DNA from: Isoetes taiwanensis
Taxonomy: Eukaryota > Streptophyta > Lycopodiopsida > Isoetales > Isoetaceae
DNA: 64,000 nt
Direction of reading: 5' to 3'
NCBI GenBank assembly: GCA_021234155.1
Contig: JAJEKV010000056.1
Coordinates: 1,533,330 to 1,597,329 of the forward strand
This document shows, one piece after another, positions 24,763-36,540 of the stretch (position 1 is the stretch's first letter; the number at the start of each line of letters is the position of its first letter). The translations under genes and the position numbers were made by a program. Under the pieces are notes generated by a model that was not told the origin of the DNA, did not search any database, and was given only the letters and a program-made list of their open reading frames with translations.

Positions 24763-26090
24763 GGTATGCGCAACTGAAGCCTGGGAGGACGGGAAGCAGA
24801 GGGCCGAAAGGGAGAAGTAGAAGGAGCGGAGGCAAGATGTGGCCGAGAGGGCGGGGTCGTGGAGGGAGCAGGAGTAGGAGCAGGAGAAGGGGAGGCCGTG
24901 GTAGGAGAAGCGGCCGGGCCACGCGGTAGTCGCGGTTGGGGTCAGCGGGTTCGCAGAGTAGCGTGTCGCGGAAAAATGTGCATCCCGCCTCGAACCAATC
25001 CTGCGGCACCCCCGGTGGCTTAATGCCTCTCGACCCTCGACAAGCTCCCTGCCTGCATGCCTCCCTGTTATGCGGGTGTGAGGTCCCGGTCCACGCTGAG
25101 GGATGTCCCTTCAAAGATCCGCCCCACGACGCAATATGGCATCACGCACTGCATCCGCAACCGTGAATATGACAATGCGGTCCACGACCCGGCCGAGCCC
25201 CATAAAGGGGCTGCTCAAGAAATGTGAACTGGCCGAAGGAATGTCATCCCATCGAGAATGTGTGTTCGGATGTTGTGGGCGAGACTCTCCCCGCATTTAC
25301 CGCATGCCTCGAACCATCGTTGTGGCCTCTCCGCTGCGCTCTTGAGTCTCGGCCCGCTGGTCAAAGGTGGGGTGAGACCGGGTCCCGTGGGGGGTGGTGG
25401 TGGTGGCCGGATGGCGTGGGGGCGTTTGAGTCGCGGGCAGCGGCGGGGGCCCGGCCGCTGCCGGGCGTGGAGGCTGTGGCGGGGCGGCGTCCGAGCCCAG
25501 CGTTCGGCCCAAGGAAGTCGTGGGGAGCTCCTTTGCGGGGTCCCTCGGCCGGCCGCTGGCCATCTCCCCGCACAGACCGCTGTAGGTGACTATGAACCCG
25601 GTAGGGAGACCCGGCTCGGTCTATGGATGGTTCTCAGTAGCTCCAGCTCAGTGCTTTCCGCCCCCCAAACACACATGACGCCGAGGGCGGGCTTGCTGTC
25701 TCGATCTTTACCCTAAAGATCCCGGCGTATAAAACCGGGCAGTTCCGCGCACCAAGTGCCATGGTGGTGGCTGCCTCTACCTCTGACTGAAGCCGAGACA
25801 CCGTGACCATCGTCTCCTGCATTGCGCGCTCCCTCTCCTGTGTCATGGTGTCCAGAGTGATGAACACAGAGTCTAGGCGGGCCCGCATGTCAGCGACCTC
25901 CTGCCTGACCTGTTGCCGCTCGAAGTGTGCCAGGCCAAGGCCATCTTCCACGTGCAGCGTGCGGGTCTCCAGACCTGTGATGCGGTTCTTCTCGACCACC
26001 AGTTGCCTTTTGAGCACATGGGGTGCCGAGGACTCCATCTCCACTGCCATGCCGCCAAAGGGCACCGTTAGCCTCAATACGAGCAATTGT
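24745..26090 (-). pseudogene. LINE ORF1-like region: coiled coil and proline-rich
   Basis: The first part (26086-25634) encodes a heptad-rich segment with VEKNRITGLETR, FERQQVRQEVADMRARLDS and QERERAMQETMVTV, a good coiled coil. It is followed by a proline-rich part (about 25563-25300) and a part with GLGRVVDRIVIFTVADAVRD (25235-25130). The order coiled coil then RNA-binding-like region resembles L1-type ORF1 proteins that package LINE RNA, but I do not recognise the specific family. Frame changes separate the parts. Confidence 0.55.
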
Positions 26091-26329
26091 TAGCCTCCAC
26101 TCCCGCTTTGGCGTGGCTCCATTCTCGCCGAGGCGGGAGTTCCCGTGTGGTCCGAGCAATCAATCCCTTTAGGCCGGGCTGGCTCGGCCGAGGGGGCTTA
26201 GCCTTAGCCCAAGCCTCCTTCTTCATGGAGGATGACTCTCCCCTGTCCATGATGGCTGACGGGACCGTTTTTGCGGAGGCCCCTCGCCTTGGGTTTCCCC
26301 AGCTGACCCATCTTCGCGGGCCATGACTT

Positions 26330-26650
26330 CCAAAGTTTGAGGGGTCTCTCGGCTCATGGAAAGGGTGCTTAGAATCCAATTTGGGGACTCAAAACGCAGG
26401 CAGAGCACCTTTTGGGGTTTGGGGGTTTTGGGGATTCCAAAGTTTGACGGGTCTCTGGCTGCCTAAAGGGTGCTTAGAATCCAATTTGGGGACTCAGAAA
26501 GGCGGGCAGAGCACCTTTTGGGGGTTTGGGGGTTTTGGGGGTTCCAAAGTTTGACGGGTCCCTCGGCTGCCTAAAGGGTGCTTAGAATCCAATTTGGGGA
26601 CTCAGAAAGGGGGGCAGAGCACCTTTTGGGGGTTTGGGGGTTTTTTTTGG
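26330..26650 (-). repeat. Three 107-bp tandem monomers at LINE 5' end
   Basis: Units start at 26330, 26437 and 26544, each exactly 107 bp apart. Each contains a constant tgcttagaatccaatttggg core and a G-rich run (gggggtttgggggtttt). They lie upstream of ORF1 in the minus orientation, next to the leader, in the place where promoter monomers sit in some mammalian L1 elements. Confidence 0.85.
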
Positions 26651-26789
26651 TCTAGAGAGAGATTGTAAACCCTAGAGAGAGAAAGCCAGAAAGGGGGTCT
26701 ATGCAAGGGCGCTAGAGAGAGGGGCGCTAGAGGAGAGTAGAGGGGTGCTAGAGAGAGGGGCGCTAGGGGCGCTAGGGAAGGGAGAAGTC

Positions 26790-28438
26790 TTAGGCATAGA
26801 CAAGAAGAATTCAAAGGATTAGAAGAAGAAATCTGTGCAGACGTTTTAGTTGCTCTAGATCTAGACGTGCCTAATAGTTATGATGAAGCAATTACAGCTC
26901 CAGATGCAGATAAATGGATTGAAGCAATGAGAGATGAGATGAATTCATTCATAAGGACAGGTACCTATGAAGTTGCAGACATGCCTGAAAATAGAAATGT
27001 TGTAGGCAATAAATGGATATACAAAATCAAGTTGAGCACAAATGGTATAACTCCAAAATACAAAGCTAGACTTGTGGCGCAGGGGTTTTCTCAAAAAAAG
27101 GGTCTAGACTACGAGGAGACATTCTCGCCCATAGTAAAAATGACAAGTATAAGAGCACTGTTAGCCATGGCTAATGCTTACAAATTAGAAGTACATCATA
27201 TGGACGTTAGCACGGCCTTCTTGAATGCAAAGTTAAACGAGGAGATCTTTATGAAGCAGACATCAGGATTTGAAGTTGAAGGAAATAAAGTGTGGAAACT
27301 AAAAAGAGCAGTATATAGTCTAAGGCAGGCTCCAAGAGAATGGTACAGGTGCATGGATGCATATCTCCAAGAACAAGGGTTTGCAAAGCTCAAAAATGAT
27401 GGAAATCTTTATGCTCTAAGAACTGGAAATGGATATTGCATAATCGCCTTGTACGTCGATGATTGCATAATGGCAGCTTCCAACATGGATAATCTGAATA
27501 AATGCAAGAGCATTCTAAAAGAAAGGTTTAAAATGGTCGATCTGGGAGAATTAAGAAAGTTTCTTGGAATTGAGGTTATCAGAGACAAGGAAAAACAGTT
27601 CATGTATTTGCAACAAACTAGATATGTTGAAGCAGTGCTTAAAAGATTTGGAATGCAAGATTGTAAGGAGGTTAAAACACCTCTAGCAGCTGGACAGAAA
27701 CTTAATGAATACATGCAGCCACAAAATCTAGAAGAAAAAGAAAAAATGGATAAAAAACCTTATCGTGAGTTAGTGGGCTGTCTTTCATACTTATCATCAT
27801 GTACGAGGCCAGATATTACATTCGCAGTGAATCTTCTAAGCAGATATAGTTCAAACCCAGGACAAATGCACTGGATTGCTGCAAAAAGGGTACTTAGATA
27901 TCTAAAAGGTACTTTAAATCATGGCTTATTTATTGACTGCAAAGATCTAAAGCTTACTGCATATGCTGACTCAGACTGGGCAGGAGATTTGGATGGTAGG
28001 AAATCCACCTCAGGATTTATTTTATTGCTAGATAATGTTCCTATCTCATGGAAATGCAAAAAGCAAACAGCCATAGCATTGTCCACAGTGGAAGCGAAAT
28101 ATGCAGCAGCTTGCTTAGCTGCCAAGGAGATTATATGGTGTAAAAGATTGTTGATAGAACTTGGGATGAAGCAAGAGAAAGCTACTGTATTATACTCTGA
28201 TAATCAGAGTTGCATTGCCATGTGCAAAAATCCAGTACTGCACGAAAGATCGAAACATATAGAGATTCAAATGCATTTTGTCAGGGATGTAGTTAACAAA
28301 GGCATAATTCAGATATGCTATATAAATACTGAAGAGCAACTGGCTGATTTGCTGACAAAGCCATTAACAGAAACAAGACACACAAATCTGAAACACAGAT
28401 TAAACTGCTGCTCTTATAACATGAAAGGGGGATGTTAA
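26790..28438 (+). CDS. Copia reverse transcriptase-RNase H (open frame)
   Basis: An uninterrupted frame from about 26790 (EEICADVLVALDLDVPNSY) to TAA at 28438. The stretch from the first Met at 26867 is 523 codons. RT motifs in order: NVVGNKWIYKIK, YKARLVAQGFSQ, MDVSTAFLNAKL with the first catalytic Asp, and ALYVDDCIMAAS with the YVDD box. RNase H: TAYADSDWAGDLDGRKSTSG, then ALSTVEAKYAAA and LYSDNQSCIAM. Sequence spacing is normal for copia. The 5' part of the polyprotein lies 5.5 kb away across the nested LINE, so no full polyprotein can be made. The frame is remarkably clean compared with its duplicate at 2330-3922. Confidence 0.92.
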
Positions 28439-28815
28439 ATATTCATGTTATAATGGTATCAAGGCATTGGGTTGAATTCAAGGTTAGAACGAAATTAGTA
28501 TTTCCTGATAATGACCGATATGTAAAGGTGGAGACAGACTTACCTGTTCCAAAATTGAGCATAAGTGTTGAAGGGAGAGAGAGACGATTAGATCGGCAGT
28601 TATTGTGTTGAGCGGCTAGGCCAGAGTATAGGTGAGGGGGAGACTTGTGCTACAGTAATCGGCCTTCAATTGTGAAGCGAAAATACAATTGAATTATTGT
28701 CTTGTTCTAATATTATTCTAATAGTATGGTTTTCTAATCGATTACCTTGCTAGCATATTGCTTCAATAGATAAGTTGAAGTTATTCTTAAGATCAATTGT
28801 CTATTAAAATTCATA
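28433..28815 (+). repeat. Copia 3' LTR
   Basis: Begins TGTTAAATATTC right after the polypurine tract aaaggggga and overlaps the last codons of the RNase H frame. The end is placed before AAAGG at 28816 because that 5-mer also precedes the 5' LTR. The last bases then read attcata instead of the usual ca, so the true boundary could be a few bases off. Confidence 0.8.
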
Positions 28816-29094
28816 AAAGGTACTTCTGCATCTTGTTCATTTTTTCATAAGAAGAATGTCCAGTTTTCTTTAACCTATGAATTTCAAACATTATGAACCA
28901 GGGCAACAGAATCAATTAGCTCTTTGAAACTTTGAGCAAGTCTGGGTAACTAAACCCAGGAGTATCTGCCAGAAAAGCTTTTTATCCCATGATTTTATAA
29001 GCTGCATGTGACTATTGGCAATAATGAAACATTCAACATGAAGGACTCACTGCTGATAAGGCAATTAAATGCAGAATTAGCATGAACAAAAAAC

Positions 29095-32000
29095 ATGGAT
29101 GCTGAGATCCAGCTTGATGAAAATTATGATGCTGCTTTGAAGGAGCTCCGACCAATTGAAGGGAGTAAACAAAAGATTTATCATGGTATTTCTCTTGATC
29201 TTCCTTCTGTTCATTCTAAAATGTCCTCCCTTAGAGACACTGCTGTCCTTATTAAAGTCTCTAGAACTGGCATTCAGTTGGATAAATTATCCATAAATAA
29301 TGGTAGAATGTGGTAGCCAGAGAACTGCCAACTTCCTTTTAAAGCTGGGTGTCCAAACATATGAAGCCTATCAAATTTCTTTTCTCAAATGGGACCCAAA
29401 ACTCAACTCTGAGGGCATGGAAAACTTGTGTGTGGCCTCTACTACACTGCAAGGATTAAACCCTATCTACTGGAGTGAAGAATGCCTAAAGCTACTGTTT
29501 AACTCCATTGGAAATTACATTTGCACTGAGTACTCGCCCTCAAGATCCCCAAGAGCTTTCATCCAGCTGGATCTTTCCAAAACCATCCCCACTTCAATTC
29601 CCTTCTCTGATGCATTTGGCCAAAACTCCTATCTATCTTTGAGATGGTCAGGCTTACCTCCTCATTGTCAAAGTTGTTTGAAGAGACACTTTTGGTATAC
29701 AGATTGCCCACAGAGGGATGCAACCTTGAGCAGAGCTGAACTAGATCCACAGAATCCTGATTTAGTTCTAAATAATGACACTGCAAACAAAGTCAATGGC
29801 ATGCTCTCATCGGGAAAGTCAGTCAAGTCGAGTTTGACTTCACATGAACCTGACCAAAAGTTTCAATGGAATAGGGTCTATGGAAGTAAAAGGAGGATCA
29901 GGAATAATCAAATTAAAAGATTGGAAAAGACCTCTCATTTCAAGATCAATAATGACAAGGGGGTCCAACATTCTAACAAAATATTTGATGCCTACAACTC
30001 TTCTGGAGTGAAAGTCTTGCAGAATTATGAAAGAATCAAAGACAAAGGGAAAGGTCCAATTCAGCAGAATGAAATACAAACAGAAAAGCTTCATGACTTA
30101 CTGGATCAGGTTATTGCAGACACAAGAGAAATTTTTTTTTTTTTTTTGAGGGTAAGAAGTATGATTTTCTATTAATAAAAAGTGGCCCAAGACCTTATTA
30201 CAAAGCGGCCCAGAGGCCTTATAGGAAGAAGTAGCACATGGTCACCAGATAGAAAGAATTAACACATATATAACAATACAGCCACCAAACTAGAGAACCT
30301 CAACAAAATGATGCCCCTGTACTCTGTCCAAAGCGCCCTCAACCTCTTCATTATCATAACAAGAGGATAGAGAACCTCCTCTCTGCCCATCCAGTACTAT
30401 AGAGCATATTCCTTGTACCTTCATTGCAGATACTATGGGAAAACAGTTATATTTGTGGAGCTCTACTAAAAACATCCTTCCAGATCTTGAAGCACCCCGA
30501 CATATATACCTTGGAAGAATAATTCTTTCAACATGGAGACTCAGAGGCTGGAGGTGCATTCTGAAATTCCATTCTCTTCTCTCACTTAAGTACTATGGGA
30601 TACTAGTCCCTTTCCATTCGATATGTTCCTGCTACCTTGAAGCACAACCCAGGAGATGCAAGCAAAAACAAAACAAAAAGTACTGGGGATTGCTCACCGT
30701 CTTCCACAAGAGAGATACTATGATTGGTCATCCAAAGGCACCAATCAGACCCAAAGTATCCATCACTCCGCTCCTACAGCTGCCTCAACCTCTTCTTTAC
30801 AACAAAGGTATTTAGATCATGCGCCTATTTCCCAAAAAAGACCAAAAGAAATGAGCTCCATTTCTTGCTATCCTAATTACTATGGGAGGAAGCCTCTTTC
30901 ATTCCTAGAAGGCTTCATCATGTTAAGGCTTCCAACAAGATCTTTTGAACCCCAAGGATCCGTGGCAGCCCCATCATTACAGACAAAAGATATGGTGAAC
31001 AAAAAAAAACCTGCTCAATGATATCTACCTCCTGAAGCGCACCACCGAAACATTTGAAGACAGTACCACCACAGACAGTATATGTGTCTATATAGCCGCA
31101 GCTACTACAATGAAGAATTACAAGCCTCCCGTCCTGTAACTCTTACTTTCACCATTCCTCTTCCCTGTAATGCAAGAATCACCATGAAACCCTCTCTAGC
31201 TGGGATAGAGAAGGGGAAAAATATCCACAAACGATAACGAAGCATGCAACACTTAAGATCCAGTCAATCACTACATATTCCCCATCTGTCGTGACAATAG
31301 CAAGAAAACGAGACGTGTATCTGCAGTGAGTGCAGACACAACCACAGTGAGTGCGGCCCTTATGTTGCAGTGAGTGCAACCAGGATCTCAGACTTAAGGC
31401 CAAAACCACATAAGAATGGAAATAATACTGCCCGGTGCAAACAAACCAGGTTTGAAAGACCAGATCTGAAAAACCATGCTCCGAAACTGTTTATAGTTCT
31501 AGCACTAGTGGAAAAATGAGACTAAGGCAGACTAAGGCAAAAGCTCTAAGCCATCAAGAGCCTTTGCTGCTCATACTAGCTGCTAGCTATTCTCTGTCTC
31601 CATAACAAAAGCTAATGGCAAATGCAAAAAGGACACCCCTTACCCGATCATAACTGATGCTTGGGGAAGTTTTGGAAGAAGCGGCTGTATTCCATCGATT
31701 CCCTGTTGCAGCAGATCCACAAGCACGGGGAAGCAACCCCCTTTCCATCAACCATAGCCTTGCCAGAGGCAGAAGCAGCCCAATTCGCTGCTCATCCAGC
31801 AATCGTTGCAACAACAGGTTTCTCCAAGCAGTCGGGCGGCTGCCGCCTCCGCCCTAGAAATTAGGGCGCAACATTTTTTTCTAGGGTTAATTCGGAAAAT
31901 TACAAATTGCAGCCACATGATATAGTTGACCATTTGGAACATGCAAGAGTTAAGAGTGTTCCATTAATTATTAAAAGCCATACTTCTCAGCAACCTACCA

Positions 32001-33107
32001 TACTCAAAGGGTTGAAATTATGTGACAAAGTTTTGGCAGAAAGCTTTAAAATTGATAAACAAATTGGGCCAAAAAAATTGGTTTAATAAAAAAAGTCAGT
32101 TCTGGACAGAAACTCACAACAGTTTACTATTCATATGGACAAGTCAACCAACTTCAACACAGAATCCAACATTCTAGGTACTTCAACAACTCTTCATCAT
32201 ACTATCTCTGCAGATCTGCCACAATCAAATCAAGACAAGAATGCTAATGAACCAGCCTTATCAGCAGCTGACATAGAGCATGGAAACCTTCAGGAATATT
32301 CCCAAGATAATATTCTGGATAAAATTGATTGCTCCAATCAATTTCAGGTACTTGCTAGGTTAAGTGTAGAACAAGAGTCAGATTTATTACTGAGCAATAA
32401 AGAAAATCTCTGCCAAGATATTCCTTTGATTCGTAGAGATATTACCCTCCCCTCCCATTTCGAACAAGCTGACCCTTTAATTGACCTTAATAATATGTCT
32501 TCCTATTTGCCAAAGACCTCCTCTCCAATATCCAAGGAAATTGCAGAGCAGCTTGCCACCTTGCAGGATGGTTTCATCTTTGATTCTAGCAATAAGGACT
32601 GTGTGCCAGCTGGTGAGGCAATTCATGCAGATATTGACATGGAGGAACAAATGACTGTAAAAGAAACTCAGGATCAGAGACTATTGGCAGTAGGACTGGA
32701 ATTCAAAGGTGACAATATAGACTGCTCGGCCTCTCATATCTCGAATTCTCAAACTGGATGCAACAATGCAGACATATCGAATAGGCAAGTACCTCTCTTT
32801 TACAACTGTAATGATGCTGGTTCTAAAGATGATGCCTTAAATTTATTCGAATTTATTCCTGGTGGTTGTTCTGATAATGAATATGATAGTGATAAGGAGA
32901 ATTGGGGAAATGAGAACTTTCTATCTGATAACTCTTTAGCTAATAAAGTTAAGAAAGACTCAAATCTAAAAAGAAAAAAATTCTTCCTAAACCTGATATT
33001 TCTTCATACCTTCATAAAACCCCTGCTGGAAATACCAGGAGTAAAAAGAATAGGAGAAACAGATAATTGGCTGCTCCTTCTAATTTCCCTTTTCTATTTC
33101 CATGAAG
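29095..33107 (+). pseudogene. LINE ORF1 (DUF4283, zinc knuckle, long linker)
   Basis: Starts MDAEIQLDENYDAALKELRP at 29095. A TAG at about 29314 splits the frame, and the reading then continues in frame with LLKLGVQTYEAYQISFLKWD and IQLDLSKTIPTSIPF (DUF4283). The CCHC-type knuckle LPPHCQSCLKRHFWYTDC lies near 29660-29710. The middle is disrupted by the nested insertion at 30129. The C-terminal part 32135-33107 is acidic and Asn/Ser-rich with NQFQVLARLS, a motif typical of the end of plant LINE ORF1. The protein is expected to bind LINE RNA. Its end overlaps the start of ORF2 at 33102. Confidence 0.8.
30129..30703 (-). mobile_element. 5'-truncated poly(A) retroelement nested in LINE ORF1
   Basis: A run of T at 30129-30145 marks the 3' poly(A) of a minus-strand insert. 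cacaagaga occurs immediately before it (30119-30127) and again at about 30705-30713, a plausible target duplication. The 3' text (ttttattaatagaaaatcat read on the minus strand) resembles the 3' ends of plant LINEs. An 89-codon minus frame (30559-30290) has no family I recognise. The same insert is present in the duplicate at 5609-6205. Confidence 0.6.
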
Positions 33108-36100
33108 ATTATGACATGGAATGTCAGGGGAATGAAAGGCCCCATCAAGAGAAGGAGGATTATTTCTCAGCTTAGACATTATAAAACTGACCTCATTTTG
33201 CTTCAAGAAACCAAGCTCCCCAAGTTTGAAAGCTCTAGTCTTTCTGATTGGATATACCCAGGTGCATTTTCTATCTGGATTGAGTCTTCAGGTACTTGTG
33301 GTGGGCTGATTATGATTTGGAAATCTCTGACTCATCTCTCCTTTTATAATAGCCCTAGTAAGTGTTGGCAGGCAGTTGTTCTCTCCATTAACAACTCTAA
33401 TTTTGGAGTTATTAATATCTATGCTCCTACTTGCCCAAGAGATAGAGAAATATTATGGCCAGAAATTTTATCTTGGATGTCTTCCCAAACTCGTGTTGAT
33501 TGGATTGTCTCTGGTGACTTCAACAACACCCCAAATTGGGATATGAAATTGGGGAACATAATTAACATGTCCATTAACGAGAGAACTAACTGGGACTCTC
33601 TGATCTCTGATCTAAATCTGATTTATGTCCTCTCCTCAACTGCAACTTACACATGGTCAAACAAGCAAAAAAACTCAAATAGTGTTTTCTGTGCTCTTGA
33701 CAGGTTCTATGTCTTGAACTCCTTTTGTTCCTTTTGGGACAATTGTTATGTGGTCAGTGATGAATCTACTTCTATTTCAGATCATCAACCACAATTTTTA
33801 CATACTAAGCATTTATTGATTCTACCTAGAGAGGGCAACATTCCATTCAAACTAAATTGTTCTCTTCTCTGCAATGAACAGTTCTGTATGGATTTTAGGA
33901 ACTACTATCTCTCTCTGCAAAACAATCAGAATACTGTTCTTGACTCTAATGGTCATTATTCTATGAAATATTTCTATTCTAAGATTAAGCAAGCCAAGTC
34001 CTGGATCAAGAACTGGTCTCACAAAATTTTCAAAGAAAGAAATAAGCTTAAAGAATGCTACTTGGAGCAAATGAGGAAGATTAGAGCTCAGCTCCAAGAT
34101 CATCCCTATGATCTAAATCTTCAAATTGGATAAAATCTATTGAAGAAATGGAAGCTAGAAGTTATGCAATAAAATGCAAGATGAAATTTAACAAAGAGAT
34201 GGATTTTGGGAGTTCTAATTTTTTTTACAGAACTGCCAAGAATAGGTTGCTAAATAATTCTATCCTTCAAGTGCAAGCAGATAATGGTTCAAGCATTGAC
34301 TCCCCCAAAGTCATCAACATTTCTTTCAGGAAAAATATGCTTCCTTCTTTAATGGTAATGGTAATGATATTAATATGAATAATTCCTCTTCAAAAAGGAT
34401 AAATTCATCTCTTTGATTAATCATATTTTTCCTAATTCTGGTAATTTGATGGAAGATTCGATTGCTGATATCCCCACTGAGCAGGAAATCTATAAGGTCA
34501 TCATGAGCTTTAGTAAAAGTAAATCCCCTGGGCCAGATGGCATACCACCTGAATTTTACATGCAATTCTGGGATATTTTAAAGGAAGATATTGTCAATTT
34601 GGTACATGGTTTCTGGAGGGCTGAACATTTACACCCCTCTATTTCTGCTGGCTTTATTACTCTTGTTCCTAAAATTGATAGGCCATAATCTTTCCCTGAT
34701 TGGAGGCCAATCTCATTGACCAACTCCACATACAAGCTGTGTGCTAAGATAATAGCCAACAGGATCAAGCCCTTCCTCCAGGTGAATATCAATATTAAGC
34801 AATCTGCTTTCCTTCCCAACAGATTTATATTGAATAATTACATTGTAGTCATGGAGGGTTTACACTGGAATAGAGTGTCTGGCCAAGATTGTGTTCTCCT
34901 AAAACTGGATTTCAAAAGAGCCTTTGACTCAGTTCACTGGGATTTTCTCGAGTTTGCCATGCATAAGATTGGCTTCAATTCCAAAATAATATCTTTAATT
35001 ATGGGGTTAAATTCTATGGCGAATTCTGCTGTCCTAATAAATGGCTCCCCCTCAAATTTCTTTCATCTGTCTCGAGGGGTAAGGCAGGGCTGTCCTTTAG
35101 CTCCCTATTTTTTTCTTGTGGTTGCTGAATTGCTCACAAGGGCAGTTGATTTTCACCAAGGCTGTGGGAACATTAAGGGTCTAAATCTTCCAGATAACAA
35201 AGGCAGTCTTATTATTTCACAATATGCAGATGACACATTTGCATTTTGGATTCTAATTCTGATAACATTGCTAGATTCTTGGGTATCATAGATTTATTTT
35301 CTGCAGCCTCGGGAATTTATCTGAACATTGCAAAGAGTGTGATTGTTGGAGACTCCAGTGAGAAGTATATTTGTGACAGTAAGGTTCTTAATATCCTGCA
35401 AGCAACTAAGCTGCTGAGAATGCCATTATCTCTCAATCCTAATATCAAACGGCTCTGGGATCCAATTCTTCAAAGAATTAGGAAGAAGTTAAACACCTTC
35501 AGAAGTACATTATCCATGGCAGGCAGAACTATTATTGCAAACTCTGTTCTTGCAGCTTCCCACCTATTTCTCCTCTGCTCTTGTTGCTCCCAAATCCATC
35601 TATAATGAGCTGGAGAAAACCATCAGAAATTTTATTTGGGAAGGTAATCATTCAGTAAACTGGGACACTGTCACAAGAGCTAAGATTAATGGAGGTTTAG
35701 GATGCAAAAGCTTATATTTGCAAGCTTGTGCCCTGGCAGGTAAATTTGTTTGGAGAACATTATCAGGAAATAACTCTATAGCTTCGATCTTCATTAGGTA
35801 TTGGATTGATTGCTCTTTCGCAGAAGGTCACCCAAGTGTGAAACATTGTCTTCCTGAGTCAGCCCTTAATATTTTGCATCCTGGCAAAAATACCTCCCCT
35901 CTTATGCAAAATATGATTAAAGCTTGGAATATTGTTCAGGGTAGCTTGGACATTCCTGACATGCAAGATCTCAATTTCAATTCATCCTTATTCTGGTCTT
36001 CACAGTTTCAAGACAGCAATGGCCACATCCCAGCTTTAAGACATCCGAAAATTTATAGGAAATGGTCTGACTATGGTATTACTCATGTCAAACATCTATA

Positions 36101-36540
36101 CAGGAATGATCATATTATCTCTTGGACCAATCTCAGGAGACTAATCCATGGTATTTCTAGTGACAAAACCATCTTCCTCAATTTCAAATGTATCTTGTCT
36201 CAAACTATTAATCTGGCAGGCAATGACAGTGGTTTTCTTTTCAAATTAAATAGTCATGATAAATATAAAGTTAGTTCAGTATATGCCATTCTCAATCAAA
36301 GGGATACTTCTGCTAAAGCTAAATTCAAATGTTCTATCTCAGAAAATGAGTGCAAAACTCTATTTGTCCTCCCAAAGTCAATTTTTTCATCTGGTTGATT
36401 GCTCACAAAAGTTTCCCTAATCTTGCCTCCCTATCTCAAAGAATCTCGACTGTTCTCCCAGCCTGCCACTTGAATTGCTCTCAAGATGAAACCATGCAAC
36501 ACATCTTTCTAATGCACCTTTCTCTGATGATTTTGATAGA
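33102..36540 (+). pseudogene. LINE ORF2: endonuclease, RT, zinc finger
   Basis: The endonuclease opens with MKIMTWNVRGMKGP and LILLQETKLP, with VSGDFNNTPNW near 33510. RT: SPGPDGIPPEFYMQFWD (34528), WRPISLTNSTYKLCAKIIAN (34703), LDFKRAFDSVHWDFLEFAMH with motif A Asp (34905-34960), GVRQGCPLAPYFFL (35078), and ISQYADDTFAF with intact YADD (35214). A zf-RVT-like segment follows (KVNFFIWLIAHKSF and ETMQHIF, 36374-36515). Frame changes near 34133, 34380, 34687, 35250, 35600 and 36400 show it is dead or carries base errors. Length and domain order are normal for plant L1. Confidence 0.88.

Larger units (their letters stand above)
21290..26790 (-). mobile_element. LINE with AP-endonuclease and RT, inserted in the copia
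   Basis: In minus orientation it runs as follows: purine/pyrimidine-rich leader (26790-26650), three 107-bp monomers (26650-26330), ORF1 (about 26090-24745), ORF2 endonuclease then RT (24762-21620), and a folded 3' module near 21410-21340. It is GC-rich compared with the copia host. Many frame breaks interrupt both ORFs. Insertion separates copia integrase from copia RT; I could not define a clean target duplication at the two junctions. Confidence 0.8.
19704..28815 (+). mobile_element. Ty1/copia element, gag-deleted, split by a nested LINE
   Basis: Two LTRs (19704-20076 and 28433-28815) bracket an integrase region (20080-21285) and an RT/RNase H region (26790-28438), with a minus-strand LINE between them. 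AAAGG precedes the left LTR (19699-19703) and follows the right one (28816-28820), consistent with a 5-bp target duplication and so with one insertion. Gag and protease are absent: the left LTR runs straight into the pre-integrase zinc finger. The right LTR, RT region and LINE 5' half also form part of the duplicated block repeated at 1-7350. Confidence 0.8.
24498..32665. repeat. Large segmental duplication, copy B
   Basis: Direct-orientation partner of 1-7350, about 17 kb away. Its copia reading frame is intact over more than 500 codons where copy A is shattered, so copy B is the better reference for interpreting both. The homology ends inside LINE ORF1: the text around 32629-32660 still matches 7326-7350, then the copies diverge completely. 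Confidence 0.9.

Noticed and set aside
21465-26380. Numerous overlapping frames on the plus strand
   Set aside because: They mirror the GC-rich minus-strand LINE ORFs and have no protein features of their own.
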